Part shown: piece after piece, positions 25,136 to 33,392 of the stretch
Position numbering within the stretch: the first letter of the stretch is position 1
Layout: every line of letters starts with the position of its first letter
DNA from: JARRKC01 sp963723965
GTDB taxonomy: Bacteria; Acidobacteriota; UBA6911; RPQK01; JAPXNP01
Direction of reading: 5' to 3'
NCBI GenBank assembly: GCA_963723965.1
Contig: CAVRSV010000016.1
Span: forward strand, 186,001 to 250,000
DNA length: 64,000 nt
Notes under the pieces: generated by a model
The model's database searches: none
Seen by the model: only the letters and a program-made list of their open reading frames with translations
Told to the model about the DNA's origin: nothing
Program-made: the position numbers and the translations under genes

Positions 25136-26713
25136 CTAGCTCCTGGACGCCGCCGCCGAATCGAGCATCTGACCGGTCGCCCCGATGGCATCGGCCGGGA
25201 CACCCAGCCAGCCTTCCAGCGCCTGGTCCGGATTCTCCGGCATGGAGATCCGGCATTCCCGGGCCAGTCTGGAGAGGATCTCAGTGCCCGGCAGGCTGTC
25301 CTCGAGTGGGGGCACCGCCCGATTGAATCGTTGCACTCGGCCTTCGAAGTTCGTAAAGGTCCCGCTCGTCTCGAAATGGGTGGCGGAGGCCAGAACGACG
25401 TCGGCCAGTTCGGCCGTCGCGTTCCAGTTCGTTCCCTGGTAGACGACCTTCTCCACCTCCTTCAAGAGCTCCAGCGCCGCCGGGTTCTGGAAGTCGTGGT
25501 TGAAGACGTAGAGCAATTTGAGCTTGCCCGCCGCCGCCGCCTTCAGGAGATCCCCGGCGTCGCCGCCGAAACCCATGTGCCGGGCTCCGGCCGCGTTCGG
25601 ATTGGGGTCCGCGCGGCGCAGCAGATCATCCTCCGGGACCGCCTCCTCCCAGGGATTGTCGAGGGCGAACCGGGTCAGCCCCAGACCCTCGACGAACAGC
25701 TGTTTGCAGTAGAGCAGTTCCTCGTTGGAGAGCTGTGGCGACACGATCACCCCGACCGACCCGGCGCCGTGGGCCTCGATGGTGCTGCGGATCAGGTCGG
25801 CGGCCGTGTGGATCGCCGGACTCCAGTCGCACGCTTCGAGCCGCGCGGTTTCCCGCAGTTGCGGGAATTCGATGCGGTCGAGGTCGACGAATCCGTAGCC
25901 AAAACGCCCTCTGTCACAGATCCACCACTTGTTCACATCGGGATTGAAGCGGGGCTGGACGCGCATCACGCGGCGTCCCTGCGCCTTGTACGGGCGGTTC
26001 TCGTTGTAGCTGACCGTGGTGTTGCAGCCCCGCGAGCAGCCGTTGCAGATGGATTGCGCCGTCGACAGGTACCAGACCCGGCACTTGAAGCGGAAGTCCC
26101 GTTCCGTCAGGGCGCCGACCGGACAGATGTCGATGACGTTGCCCGAATAGGGGTTGTCGAGCGACGTCCCGGGAACCAGATCGATGACGGACCGGTTGCC
26201 CCGGTTGAAGACACCCAGCTCGTTGCTCCGGCTCACCTGCTCGGTGAAACGGACGCAGCGCGTGCACAGGATACAGCGCTCCTGGTCGAGAACCACGTGG
26301 GGGCCGATGGGAAAGGCCTTGCGACGCTTGATCTTGTTTTCCAGGTACCGGCTCAGATAGCGGCCGTGTTCCATGTAGAAGTTCTGCAGGTCGCATTCCC
26401 CCGACTGATCGCAGACCGGGCAGTCCAGCGGATGGTTGGAGAGAAGGAACTCCAACATCGCCTGACGCGCCTTCTTGACCTGGTCGGAGTTCGTAATCAC
26501 CTGCATCCCGTCCTGGACCCGCGTGTAGCAGGCCACCTGGAGCTTCGGGATGTTGGCCACTTCCACCAGGCACATTCGGCAGCTGCCGGCAATGGGCAGG
26601 CCCGGGTGGTAGCAGTAGCGCGGGATGTAGATGCCGCACTTTTCCGCCGCCTGGATGACGGTGGCATCCGCTTCTACGGTGACGCTGTTTCCATCAATCG
26701 TGATTGTCGGCAT
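25136..26713 (-). CDS. nuoG: NADH-quinone oxidoreductase subunit G
   Basis: 525 residues. It holds the [2Fe-2S] N1b cluster (RYCYHPGLPIAGSCRMC), N3 ligands HPLDCPVCDQSGEC, the N4 motif CILCTRCVRF with CPVGAL, and CNGCSRGC plus a later Cys in WWICDRGRFG, which correspond to the N7 cluster of E. coli and Thermus. The C-terminal molybdopterin-like domain is shorter than in many NuoG (often 680-900 residues). Start ATG 26713 gives MPTITIDG; GTG 26722 is an alternative. It begins 13 bp after nuoF. Confidence 0.95.
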   Translation of the reverse strand: MPTITIDGNSVTVEADATVIQAAEKCGIYIPRYCYHPGLPIAGSCRMCLVEVANIPKLQVACYTRVQDGMQVITNSDQVKKARQAMLEFLLSNHPLDCPVCDQSGECDLQNFYMEHGRYLSRYLENKIKRRKAFPIGPHVVLDQERCILCTRCVRFTEQVSRSNELGVFNRGNRSVIDLVPGTSLDNPYSGNVIDICPVGALTERDFRFKCRVWYLSTAQSICNGCSRGCNTTVSYNENRPYKAQGRRVMRVQPRFNPDVNKWWICDRGRFGYGFVDLDRIEFPQLRETARLEACDWSPAIHTAADLIRSTIEAHGAGSVGVIVSPQLSNEELLYCKQLFVEGLGLTRFALDNPWEEAVPEDDLLRRADPNPNAAGARHMGFGGDAGDLLKAAAAGKLKLLYVFNHDFQNPAALELLKEVEKVVYQGTNWNATAELADVVLASATHFETSGTFTNFEGRVQRFNRAVPPLEDSLPGTEILSRLARECRISMPENPDQALEGWLGVPADAIGATGQMLDSAAASRS

Positions 26714-26726
26714 AGTTGGCACGCTC

Positions 26727-28022
26727 TCAAGCCATCGCGGTCGCGCCGGCGCGGTCGTCGACCATGGATCGCTTGTGCTTGACGAAATACTCGAATTCCT
26801 CGGAGAACTTCTCCAAAAAGCTCCGCAGCGGCATCTGCGCGCCGTCGCACAGAGCGCAAATGCTGGTTCCGCTCATGTTGGCGCTCAGGTGCCGGAGGGT
26901 CTCGAGATCGGCTTCCGTTCCGGAACCGCTGGTGATCCTGGTCAGACAGCGGTAGACCCAACCCGTGCCTTCGCGGCAGGGAGTGCATTGCCCACAGGAC
27001 TCGTGGGCGAAAAAGTGCTCGATGTTCTGCAGCGCCCGCACCATGCAGACATCCTCGTCCATGACGACGACGGCTCCGGAGCCCAGCATCGAATTGGCCT
27101 TGGCCAGAGCGTCGAAGGTCATCGGGATGTCGATCTCATCGGCGGACAGGACGGCGGAAGAGGTACCCCCGGGGATGACGGCCTTCAGTTTCCTGTCACG
27201 CCAGATTCCCCCGCCGTGCTCGAAGATCAGCTCCCGCAGCGGCGTCCCCAGAGGCAGTTCGTAGACCCCGGGCTTCTCGACGCAGCCGGAGAGGGCGAAC
27301 AACCGGGTGCCGCCGTTGCGCTCGCAACCGAGTTCGGCGAACCAGGCGCCGCCGTTGGCGATGATCTTGGGCAGGTGAGACAGGGTCTCCACGTTGTTGA
27401 TGACCGTCGGGCAGCCGAACAGGCCCACCACGGCCGGGAACGGCGGTTTCAGCCGGGGCCAGCCTTTCTTGCCCTCGAGGGATTCGAGCAGACCCGTTTC
27501 CTCGCCGCAGATGTAGGCGCCGGCGCCGCGGTGGATGTGGATGTCGAGCGCGTAGTCCGTGCCCAGGGTCTTCTTGCCCAGAATGCCGGCCGTATAGGCC
27601 TCATCGACGGCCTTGCGCAGGCGCTCGTAAGGTCGGACATACTCGCCCCGGATATAGATATAGGCCGTATGGATGCCCACGGCGTAGCAGCAGATGATGA
27701 TGCCCTCGATCAGCCTGTGCGGATCCCATTCGACGATGTAGCGATCCTTGAAAGTCCCGGGCTCCGCCTCGTCGCAGTTGACCGTCAGGTACTTCGGCTT
27801 GCCCGTATCCTTGGGGACGAAGCTCCATTTGCGGCCGGTGGGGAAGCCCGCTCCGCCAAGTCCCCTCAGATTGGACTTCATCACCTCGTCGGTCACCTCG
27901 TCGGGCTTCATCGTGGTCAGCGCCTTGCGGGCGGACTCGTAGCCCCCATGCTGGAGACGCCACTCGAGGTTGCGGGCCTCCTCGACTCCAAAGAACTCAG
28001 ATACGACCGTCACAATTGGCAT
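26727..28022 (-). CDS. nuoF: NADH-quinone oxidoreductase subunit F
   Basis: 431 residues. This is the NADH- and FMN-binding subunit with the N3 cluster. The FMN/NADH site motif is LRGLGGAGFPTGRKW, with CDEAEPGTFKDR and HRGAGAYICGEETGLLESLEG. Cluster ligands are in ESCGQCTPCREGTGW and the later SICALCDGA. The ATG at 28022 gives MPIVTVV; upstream open frame overlaps nuoE and is not used. Spacing to nuoE is 26 bp. Confidence 0.97.
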   Translation of the reverse strand: MPIVTVVSEFFGVEEARNLEWRLQHGGYESARKALTTMKPDEVTDEVMKSNLRGLGGAGFPTGRKWSFVPKDTGKPKYLTVNCDEAEPGTFKDRYIVEWDPHRLIEGIIICCYAVGIHTAYIYIRGEYVRPYERLRKAVDEAYTAGILGKKTLGTDYALDIHIHRGAGAYICGEETGLLESLEGKKGWPRLKPPFPAVVGLFGCPTVINNVETLSHLPKIIANGGAWFAELGCERNGGTRLFALSGCVEKPGVYELPLGTPLRELIFEHGGGIWRDRKLKAVIPGGTSSAVLSADEIDIPMTFDALAKANSMLGSGAVVVMDEDVCMVRALQNIEHFFAHESCGQCTPCREGTGWVYRCLTRITSGSGTEADLETLRHLSANMSGTSICALCDGAQMPLRSFLEKFSEEFEYFVKHKRSMVDDRAGATAMA

Positions 28023-28048
28023 GGTATTCCCGATCCCGACTGGAGATT

Positions 28049-28534
28049 TCAGTCCTTCAGTTTGTCCACGATCTCTTCGACCTTTTCCCGGGTCAGGTTG
28101 CCCTCGAAATAGCCGTCGACCTGGATCATCGGAGCGATCTCGCAGGCCCCGAGGCAATCCGGCACCGTCTCCCAACTGATGTTTCCGTCCGCGGTGATCT
28201 CTCCGTCTTCGACGCCCAGCTTCTCGAGCAGGTACTGGGAGATTCCGTCGCTGCCCCGGATCCAGCACGACAGGCTGCAGCACACCCGGATGTGATGGCG
28301 CCCCATCGGCTTGTCCGAGAACAGGGTGTAGAAACTCCGAACCTCGTGCACGTCGACCACGGGCACCTCGAGGAGGCCGGCGACGTATACCTCGACTTCC
28401 GGGGAAATAAATCCGTGCTGTTCCTGCGCCAGATGCAGCGTGGGCAGCATGGCCGCCCGCTTGCGCGGATACCGGCTCAGGATGTCCTGAAACTTCTGCT
28501 GGTTCTCGGCTGTGAATTCGAAGGGCGCGCTCAT
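28049..28534 (-). CDS. nuoE: NADH-quinone oxidoreductase subunit E
   Basis: 161 residues, thioredoxin-like ferredoxin subunit with the [2Fe-2S] cluster N1a. Ligands are in VCCSLSCWIRGSD and DCLGACEIAPM; one extra cysteine lies next to the first ligand. Start codon overlaps the nuoD stop by four bases (ATGA), typical of translational coupling. Confidence 0.96.
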   Translation of the reverse strand: MSAPFEFTAENQQKFQDILSRYPRKRAAMLPTLHLAQEQHGFISPEVEVYVAGLLEVPVVDVHEVRSFYTLFSDKPMGRHHIRVCCSLSCWIRGSDGISQYLLEKLGVEDGEITADGNISWETVPDCLGACEIAPMIQVDGYFEGNLTREKVEEIVDKLKD

Positions 28535-29904
28535 CGGTCCAATTCTCCAGCAATCATGTTGACGGAACCAAAAGTGGCGATGATGTCGGCGATCTGGCCG
28601 CCCCGGAGGAACTCGTGCAGGCCGCCCATGATGGGAAAGCAGGGCGGATGGCAGCGAACGCGCCAGGCCCGGTCGGTCCCGTCGCTGACGACGTAGAAAC
28701 CCAGTTCGCCGTTGCCGCCCTCGACGAAGGAGTAGGTCTCTCCCTTGGGAGGACGCAGGCCGTGGCCGAGCATGACGATCTTGAAGTGGTTCATCAAGGC
28801 TTCGATGTTCGAATAGACCTGTTCCTTGGCCGGGAGCCAGGCTTCCCGGTCGTCGGCGTACACCCGGCTGTGGAATTTCTTCTCCGAACCCGCCAAGGTC
28901 GGCTCGATCAGAACTTCGTTCTGCAGCAGGCCGGCCGTCTTGCCGAACTTGCCCAGGTCCGCCATGAGATCGGGCGAGATGACCCGGCCTTCCGCGTCGA
29001 CGTTGGTGGGACCGCCGGGCAGGGTATCGAGGGCCTGGTGGACGATCCGGATCGACTGTCGCATTTCCTCCATGCGGACCAGATACCGATCGTAGTTGTC
29101 GCCCCGGTCCCCGATGGGGACATCGAAGTCGAAACGATCGTAAACGTGGTAAGGAAAAGCCTTGCGGACGTCGTAGTCGACGCCGGTCGAGCGCAGGAAG
29201 GGACCGGTGATGCTGTACTCGAGAGCCTGCTCCCGAGTGACGATTCCGATATCCCGTGTCCGGTCGTAGAAGATGCGATTCCGGGTAATCAGGGCGTCCA
29301 CCTCTTCGAGGACCCCACTGACCTTGTCGATCAGGACCCGGCAGCGGTCCTCGAATCCCGCGGGAAGGTCGCCCTTGACCCCGCCCACGCGGGCGTACGA
29401 AATGGTCAGTCGCGCTCCGGTGACGCTTTCCACCAGCTCGTAGAGCCACTCGCGCGCCTTCATCATGTAGAGGAAGACCGTGAAGGCCCCGAGTTCCATG
29501 GCGGAGGCCCCGATACAGGTCAGATGGTCGCAGACCCGGGAGAGCTCGCTCATGATGACCCGGATGTACTCGCAGCGCTCGGGAACCTGAAGCCCCATCA
29601 GCTTCTCGACCGCCATGGCGAACCCGAAATTGTTGATCAGCGGAGAGACGTAATTGAGCCGGTCCGTGTAGGGGAAGCACTGGGTGTAGGTTCCCGCCTC
29701 GCAGTGCTTCTCGAAGCCGCGGTGGAGGAACCCAATGTCGATCTCCGCATCCTTGACGAACTCGCCGTCGGCGATCACCTTGATGCGGATGACGCCGTGC
29801 ATGGCCGGATGGGAGGGCCCCATGTTGAGGAACATTTCCTGTTCCTCGACTTGCGCTCCGAATTGGCTGGTCGCCGGCTTCGTGACATCACTGGGTGTCG
29901 ACAT
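28531..29904 (-). CDS. nuoD: NADH-quinone oxidoreductase subunit D
   Basis: 457 residues, stand-alone rather than fused to NuoC. It forms much of the quinone pocket. Conserved regions are NMGPSHPAMHGV, DIGFLHRGFEKHCE, LTCIGASAMELGA and the closing IADIIATFGSVNMIAGELDR. In the last segment many homologues read GSIDIVMGEVDR, so the Asp is replaced by Asn here. The ATG at 29904 gives MSTPSDVTKP. The gap to nuoC is 11 bp. Confidence 0.97.
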   Translation of the reverse strand: MSTPSDVTKPATSQFGAQVEEQEMFLNMGPSHPAMHGVIRIKVIADGEFVKDAEIDIGFLHRGFEKHCEAGTYTQCFPYTDRLNYVSPLINNFGFAMAVEKLMGLQVPERCEYIRVIMSELSRVCDHLTCIGASAMELGAFTVFLYMMKAREWLYELVESVTGARLTISYARVGGVKGDLPAGFEDRCRVLIDKVSGVLEEVDALITRNRIFYDRTRDIGIVTREQALEYSITGPFLRSTGVDYDVRKAFPYHVYDRFDFDVPIGDRGDNYDRYLVRMEEMRQSIRIVHQALDTLPGGPTNVDAEGRVISPDLMADLGKFGKTAGLLQNEVLIEPTLAGSEKKFHSRVYADDREAWLPAKEQVYSNIEALMNHFKIVMLGHGLRPPKGETYSFVEGGNGELGFYVVSDGTDRAWRVRCHPPCFPIMGGLHEFLRGGQIADIIATFGSVNMIAGELDR

Positions 29905-29915
29905 AGTCTTATCTT

Positions 29916-30398
29916 TCAATCCCTCGGTCCAATGAGAGGCTGGCGCTTGTTGATGGGATAGTCCTTGCGCAATGGATGGCCCTCGAACTCCGGATACATC
30001 AGGATCCGACGCAGGTCGGGGTGCCCTTTGAAGCGGATGCCGAACATGTCGTAGACCTCCCGCTCGTACCAGTTGGCCGACTTCCACAGTGAAGTCAGGG
30101 TCTCTACCTCGGGATCGTCGTCGCCCACCGGCACTTTGACGCGCAGGCGCAACAGATGCGGCACCGAAAGAAAGTGGTAGACCACCTCGAACCGAGGCTT
30201 GCGCTTCTCATAGTCCACCGCCGTCACGTCCATCAGGACGTCGAACTGCAGGTCGGGATCGTCTTTGAGGAACCGGCCCAGTTCCACCAGTTTCGAACGG
30301 ACCACGACCGCCGTATCCTCGCCGAGACGTGAGTGAGTGCTCAGGATGGCGTCGCCGAAACGCTCGCGCACTTTGCCGAGTGTAAGACTCTCTTCCAT
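29916..30398 (-). CDS. nuoC: NADH-quinone oxidoreductase subunit C
   Basis: 160 residues. Peripheral-arm subunit without cofactor that packs on NuoD. Motifs: DVLMDVTAVDY, NWYEREVYDMFGIRF, HPDLRRILMYPEFEGHPLRK and DYPINKRQP. ATG 30398 was chosen over a TTG at 30404. The 46-bp gap from nuoB is the largest in the operon. Confidence 0.96.
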   Translation of the reverse strand: MEESLTLGKVRERFGDAILSTHSRLGEDTAVVVRSKLVELGRFLKDDPDLQFDVLMDVTAVDYEKRKPRFEVVYHFLSVPHLLRLRVKVPVGDDDPEVETLTSLWKSANWYEREVYDMFGIRFKGHPDLRRILMYPEFEGHPLRKDYPINKRQPLIGPRD

Positions 30399-30450
30399 GT
30401 TCAAGACCGCTCCATTGTCGAAATCATTCCGTGTGGTCTGGAACCCGGAA

Positions 30451-30933
30451 CTAAAGGGCCTGCTTCTGCCGCTGAATGCGCTCCTGGAGCATCATCAGCC
30501 CCTGCAGGACCGTTTCCGGACGAGGCGGGCAGCCGGGGATGTACAGGTCGACGGGAACCACGTGGTCGATTCCCCTGACGACCGCGTAGTTGTCGTAAAA
30601 CCCCCCCGTGCACGTGCACACACCGAAGGCGACCACCCATTTCGGAGCGCACATCTGATCGTAAATCTCCCGGAGGATCGGCGCAATCTTCTGGTTCGTC
30701 GTTCCCACTACGAACAACACGTCGGCCTGCCGGGGAGAGAACCGGGGCAGCCCGGCGCCGAAGCGGTCGATGTCGTAGTGCGCGCAGGCAACCGACATGT
30801 ACTCCATGCCACAGCAGGCCGTGACGAACGGGTACAGGAAGAGCGAGTATTTTCGAACCCAACCGATCGCCTCATCGAGCTTCGAGGTGAAGAATCCGCT
30901 GTCCGGGCCGGTCGCCACTGCATCTAGCGCCAT
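30451..30933 (-). CDS. nuoB: NADH-quinone oxidoreductase subunit B
   Basis: 160 residues. It carries N2, the terminal Fe-S cluster. Ligands: the Cys pair in TACCGMEYM, the first Cys of GVCTCTGGFYDNY and the Cys in IPGCPPRPE. The second Cys of GVCTCTGG is additional to the canonical four. The start overlaps the nuoA stop by 10 bp. Confidence 0.97.
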   Translation of the reverse strand: MALDAVATGPDSGFFTSKLDEAIGWVRKYSLFLYPFVTACCGMEYMSVACAHYDIDRFGAGLPRFSPRQADVLFVVGTTNQKIAPILREIYDQMCAPKWVVAFGVCTCTGGFYDNYAVVRGIDHVVPVDLYIPGCPPRPETVLQGLMMLQERIQRQKQAL

Positions 30934-31277
30934 TCGAGTGCTCCCCTCTTGATCGAGTAGAAGAGGCCGGCGACGACCACGAGCAGGAAGACGAGCATCT
31001 CGGCAAAGCCGAAGAAGCCGAGCTTGCGGTAGATCACCGCCCAGGGAAAGAGAAAGATCATCTCAATGTCGAAGAGCACGAACAGAATGGCAACGAGGAA
31101 GAACTTCACTGAGAAGTGTCCCCGGATGATCCTCTTCGGTGCGTTTCCGCATTCGAACGGCTGGTCATGGACTCGACCACGAAGGCGGGGACCCAGCCAG
31201 TGGTGCACCACCATCATGGTCACTGCGGTCCCGCTCGCCACCAACAGCATCACGAACAAGCCAAAGTAGTCCTGCAT
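30924..31277 (-). CDS. nuoA: NADH-quinone oxidoreductase subunit A
   Basis: 117 residues with three transmembrane helices. FECGNAP is the conserved loop and FFLVAILFVLFDIEMIFLFPW the second helix with its acidic residues. First gene of the nuoABCDEFGHI operon. Its promoter is inferred about 100 bp upstream in the spacer shared with lipA. Confidence 0.96.
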   Translation of the reverse strand: MQDYFGLFVMLLVASGTAVTMMVVHHWLGPRLRGRVHDQPFECGNAPKRIIRGHFSVKFFLVAILFVLFDIEMIFLFPWAVIYRKLGFFGFAEMLVFLLVVVAGLFYSIKRGALEWR

Positions 31278-31375
31278 CTCGAATTTCTCAAGCCAACGTC
31301 AACCCCGACATTCGGCCGGGTGACAGTACGAAGACCCCATGCTACAGGAGCGGGAAACCTCCGACAAGACTTTGG

Positions 31376-31384
31376 ATTATATCA
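31376..31384 (-). promoter_or_regulatory. Extended -10 promoter of the nuo operon
   Basis: On the minus strand the bases read TGATATAAT, a perfect extended -10. Transcription would start near 31369, leaving a leader of about 90 bases before nuoA. The -35 region is not recognisable, as is common with extended -10 promoters. Confidence 0.6.
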
Positions 31385-31467
31385 AACCAACGGATTCGGC
31401 TTCGGCCGCATCAGCGGCTCGGCCGGGCCCCGTCGAAGCCGCTCGAGTGCCCGTCCAGGCGGGAATC

Positions 31468-31476
31468 TGCTAATGT
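31468..31476 (+). promoter_or_regulatory. Extended -10 box for lipA
   Basis: TGC plus TAATGT, ending seven bases before the ATG at 31484. TAGGAG just before the ATG could serve as a ribosome site if transcription starts further upstream. Confidence 0.35.
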
Positions 31477-31483
31477 GTAGGAG

Positions 31484-32410
31484 ATGGACGGATCCGATCA
31501 CGGCCCACGGCGCAGGCACCCCTCCTGGCTGAAGGTCCGTGCCCCTTTCGGCGAGGAGGTCCACCGCCTCCGGTCCCTGCTGGGTGGACTTCAACTCAAC
31601 ACGGTTTGCCAGGAGGCCATGTGCCCCAACATGGGGGAGTGCTGGGCCCATGGCGTGGCCACCTTCATGATCCTCGGGGAAGTCTGCACCCGGGGCTGCC
31701 GATACTGTGCCGTGAGCAAGGGGAAACCGGCCGGACTCGACCTCGAGGAGCCGGGCCGGGTGGCCGCCGCGGTGGCCGGCATGGGGCTGAACCATGCGGT
31801 TATCACCTCGGTGGACCGCGACGATCTGGAGGACGGCGGGGCGGGGATCTTCGCCGAGACGATCCGGGAGATCCGCCGCCGAAGGCCGGGCTGTGTGGTG
31901 GAAGTCCTGACCCCTGATTTTCAGGGCAGGGAAGCCTCCCTGAGAAGGGTGACGGAGGCCCGCCCGGAAGTGTTCGGCCACAACATCGAGACCGTGCCGA
32001 GGCTCTACCGCAAGGCCCGGGGCGGGGGGAAGTACGATGTCTCCCTGGCGGTGCTCAGGCGGGTGCGGGAGATGGCTCCGGAGGCGGTCCTGAAGACCGG
32101 CATCATGCTCGGTCTGGGCGAGGAGCCGGACGAAATCCGCGCAGTCATGTCGGACATCGTGGCCTGCGGCGTGAACATTCTCACCTTGGGGCAGTACCTT
32201 CGGCCCAGCGGCTGGCATCTGCCGGTGGCTCGGCACTACCGGCCCGAAGAATTCGTCTACTGGAAAGAGGTGGGCGAGGCGATGGGCTTCGACCATGTCG
32301 AAAGCGGGCCGCTGGTTCGATCCAGCTATCTGGCCGATCGCCAGCTCTCGGCCCTGGGTGACCGCCGACCGCTGAGAGAGCCCGCTTCACCTTTGGTCGA
32401 GTTGACCTGA
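31484..32410 (+). CDS. lipA: Lipoyl synthase
   Basis: 308 residues. Radical SAM enzyme that inserts two sulfurs into octanoyl groups on lipoyl domains. The auxiliary cluster motif C-x4-C-x5-C is VCQEAMCPNMGEC; the radical SAM motif C-x3-C-x2-C is VCTRGCRYC. AVITSVDRDDLEDGGA and PDFQG are also typical, and RSSYLADRQ carries the C-terminal RSSY with the Ser that binds the auxiliary cluster. It stands alone without lipB. Only six bases separate it from the convergent Rieske gene. Confidence 0.97.
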   Translation: MDGSDHGPRRRHPSWLKVRAPFGEEVHRLRSLLGGLQLNTVCQEAMCPNMGECWAHGVATFMILGEVCTRGCRYCAVSKGKPAGLDLEEPGRVAAAVAGMGLNHAVITSVDRDDLEDGGAGIFAETIREIRRRRPGCVVEVLTPDFQGREASLRRVTEARPEVFGHNIETVPRLYRKARGGGKYDVSLAVLRRVREMAPEAVLKTGIMLGLGEEPDEIRAVMSDIVACGVNILTLGQYLRPSGWHLPVARHYRPEEFVYWKEVGEAMGFDHVESGPLVRSSYLADRQLSALGDRRPLREPASPLVELT

Positions 32411-32416
32411 TCCGAT

Positions 32417-32740
32417 TCAGTCCCGCGGTTCCGGCTCGGGAAGCACCAGGACGTCGTCGCCGTCGATCTTGACGGGAAAACGCTCGACGAAGGCCGCAGG
32501 GTTCAGGGTGCAGGTGCCGGAACGGATCTCGAAAGTCCATTCGTGCCAGGGACAGGTGACGTGGGCGCCCTTCACCAGCCCCTCTCCGATGGGACCTCCC
32601 CGGTGGGGACAGACGTTCTCCAGGGCGTGCACTTCGCCATCGATCTGAAAGAGCGCGATTTGTCGACCCTCCACCTGGACGATCCGCGCGTCTCCTTCGA
32701 TCAGCTCATCCCGTCTCGCCACGACTCTGTAGTAGGACAT
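32417..32740 (-). CDS. Rieske [2Fe-2S] ferredoxin-type protein
   Basis: 107 residues, a single Rieske domain. Ligand boxes are CPHRGGPIGEG and CPWHEWTFE (Cys-x-His and Cys-x2-His). This is the soluble type found as dioxygenase ferredoxins or NirD-like subunits; no partner oxygenase or nitrite reductase is nearby, so the electron acceptor is unknown. The spacer upstream (32741-32955) shows no gene. Confidence 0.92.
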   Translation of the reverse strand: MSYYRVVARRDELIEGDARIVQVEGRQIALFQIDGEVHALENVCPHRGGPIGEGLVKGAHVTCPWHEWTFEIRSGTCTLNPAAFVERFPVKIDGDDVLVLPEPEPRD

Positions 32741-32955
32741 GGGTTCCGATTCTCGTGTTGGTGGTGGGCGCCGTCGCCAATCCGGCTTCCAGAGCCGTGC
32801 CGCCGCACGGGCCGTTGGACTTGGAGGCCATTATAGCCCGAACTCCGCCCGGGCAGGGATGCCGTGTCGACCGGTCCGCCGACGCTGGCGATGATGCGGA
32901 CAGAGACCGGGGCTGGGTTGATGCCGCGAGCCGCAGGATCGCTCCTGAGCAGGTG

Positions 32956-33162
32956 TCAGTGCCGCTTGGGGATCACGATCCAGAGAATCAGATAGGGGAC
33001 GAAGCCGGGCAGTCCGCCGGGCATCAGCAGGAGCAGGAAGAGGATCCGGAACCAGAGCGGCCGGATGCCGAAGAACACACCCAGGCCACCGCAGACGCCG
33101 GCCACGATCCCGTCCTGTCGTCGCAGCTTGTTTGCATCGTCGAAGTGGATGGAAGTGGTCAT
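32956..33162 (-). CDS. PspC domain protein
   Basis: 68 residues. The PspC motif GIVAGVCGGLGVFFGI is followed by a transmembrane segment LWFRILFLLLLMPGG and a second, FVPYLILWIVIPKR. PspC-type proteins take part in envelope stress responses, but here no pspA or pspF is adjacent. The next gene upstream, 17 bp away, is another small membrane protein. Confidence 0.9.
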   Translation of the reverse strand: MTTSIHFDDANKLRRQDGIVAGVCGGLGVFFGIRPLWFRILFLLLLMPGGLPGFVPYLILWIVIPKRH

Positions 33163-33179
33163 GAACCTGTCCTGTCCCC

Positions 33180-33392
33180 CTACCAGCGGGTCTGGTTGTG
33201 CCAGAAGTAGATGAGCGCCGAAACGGGCACGGCCGTAGCCAGCGCGATGAGCGTGAATTCCCGGATGACGGGCACTCCCAGGAAGATGACGACGGTGGCG
33301 ATGGTGAAGAGGAGGCCCGCAAAACCCTCGGCAGGAATATGGTCGATCCGAATACCCTGATGGTAACGCGTGATGAATCGTTCGTGTGTCAT
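33180..33392 (-). CDS. Small two-helix membrane protein
   Basis: 70 residues beginning MTHERFITRYHQGI. Two hydrophobic stretches, AGLLFTIATVVIFLGVPVI and LIALATAVPVSALIYFW. Not recognised. It is next to the PspC gene and may be cotranscribed with it. An ATG at 33443 would add 17 residues; neither start has a strong ribosome site. Confidence 0.6.
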   Translation of the reverse strand: MTHERFITRYHQGIRIDHIPAEGFAGLLFTIATVVIFLGVPVIREFTLIALATAVPVSALIYFWHNQTRW

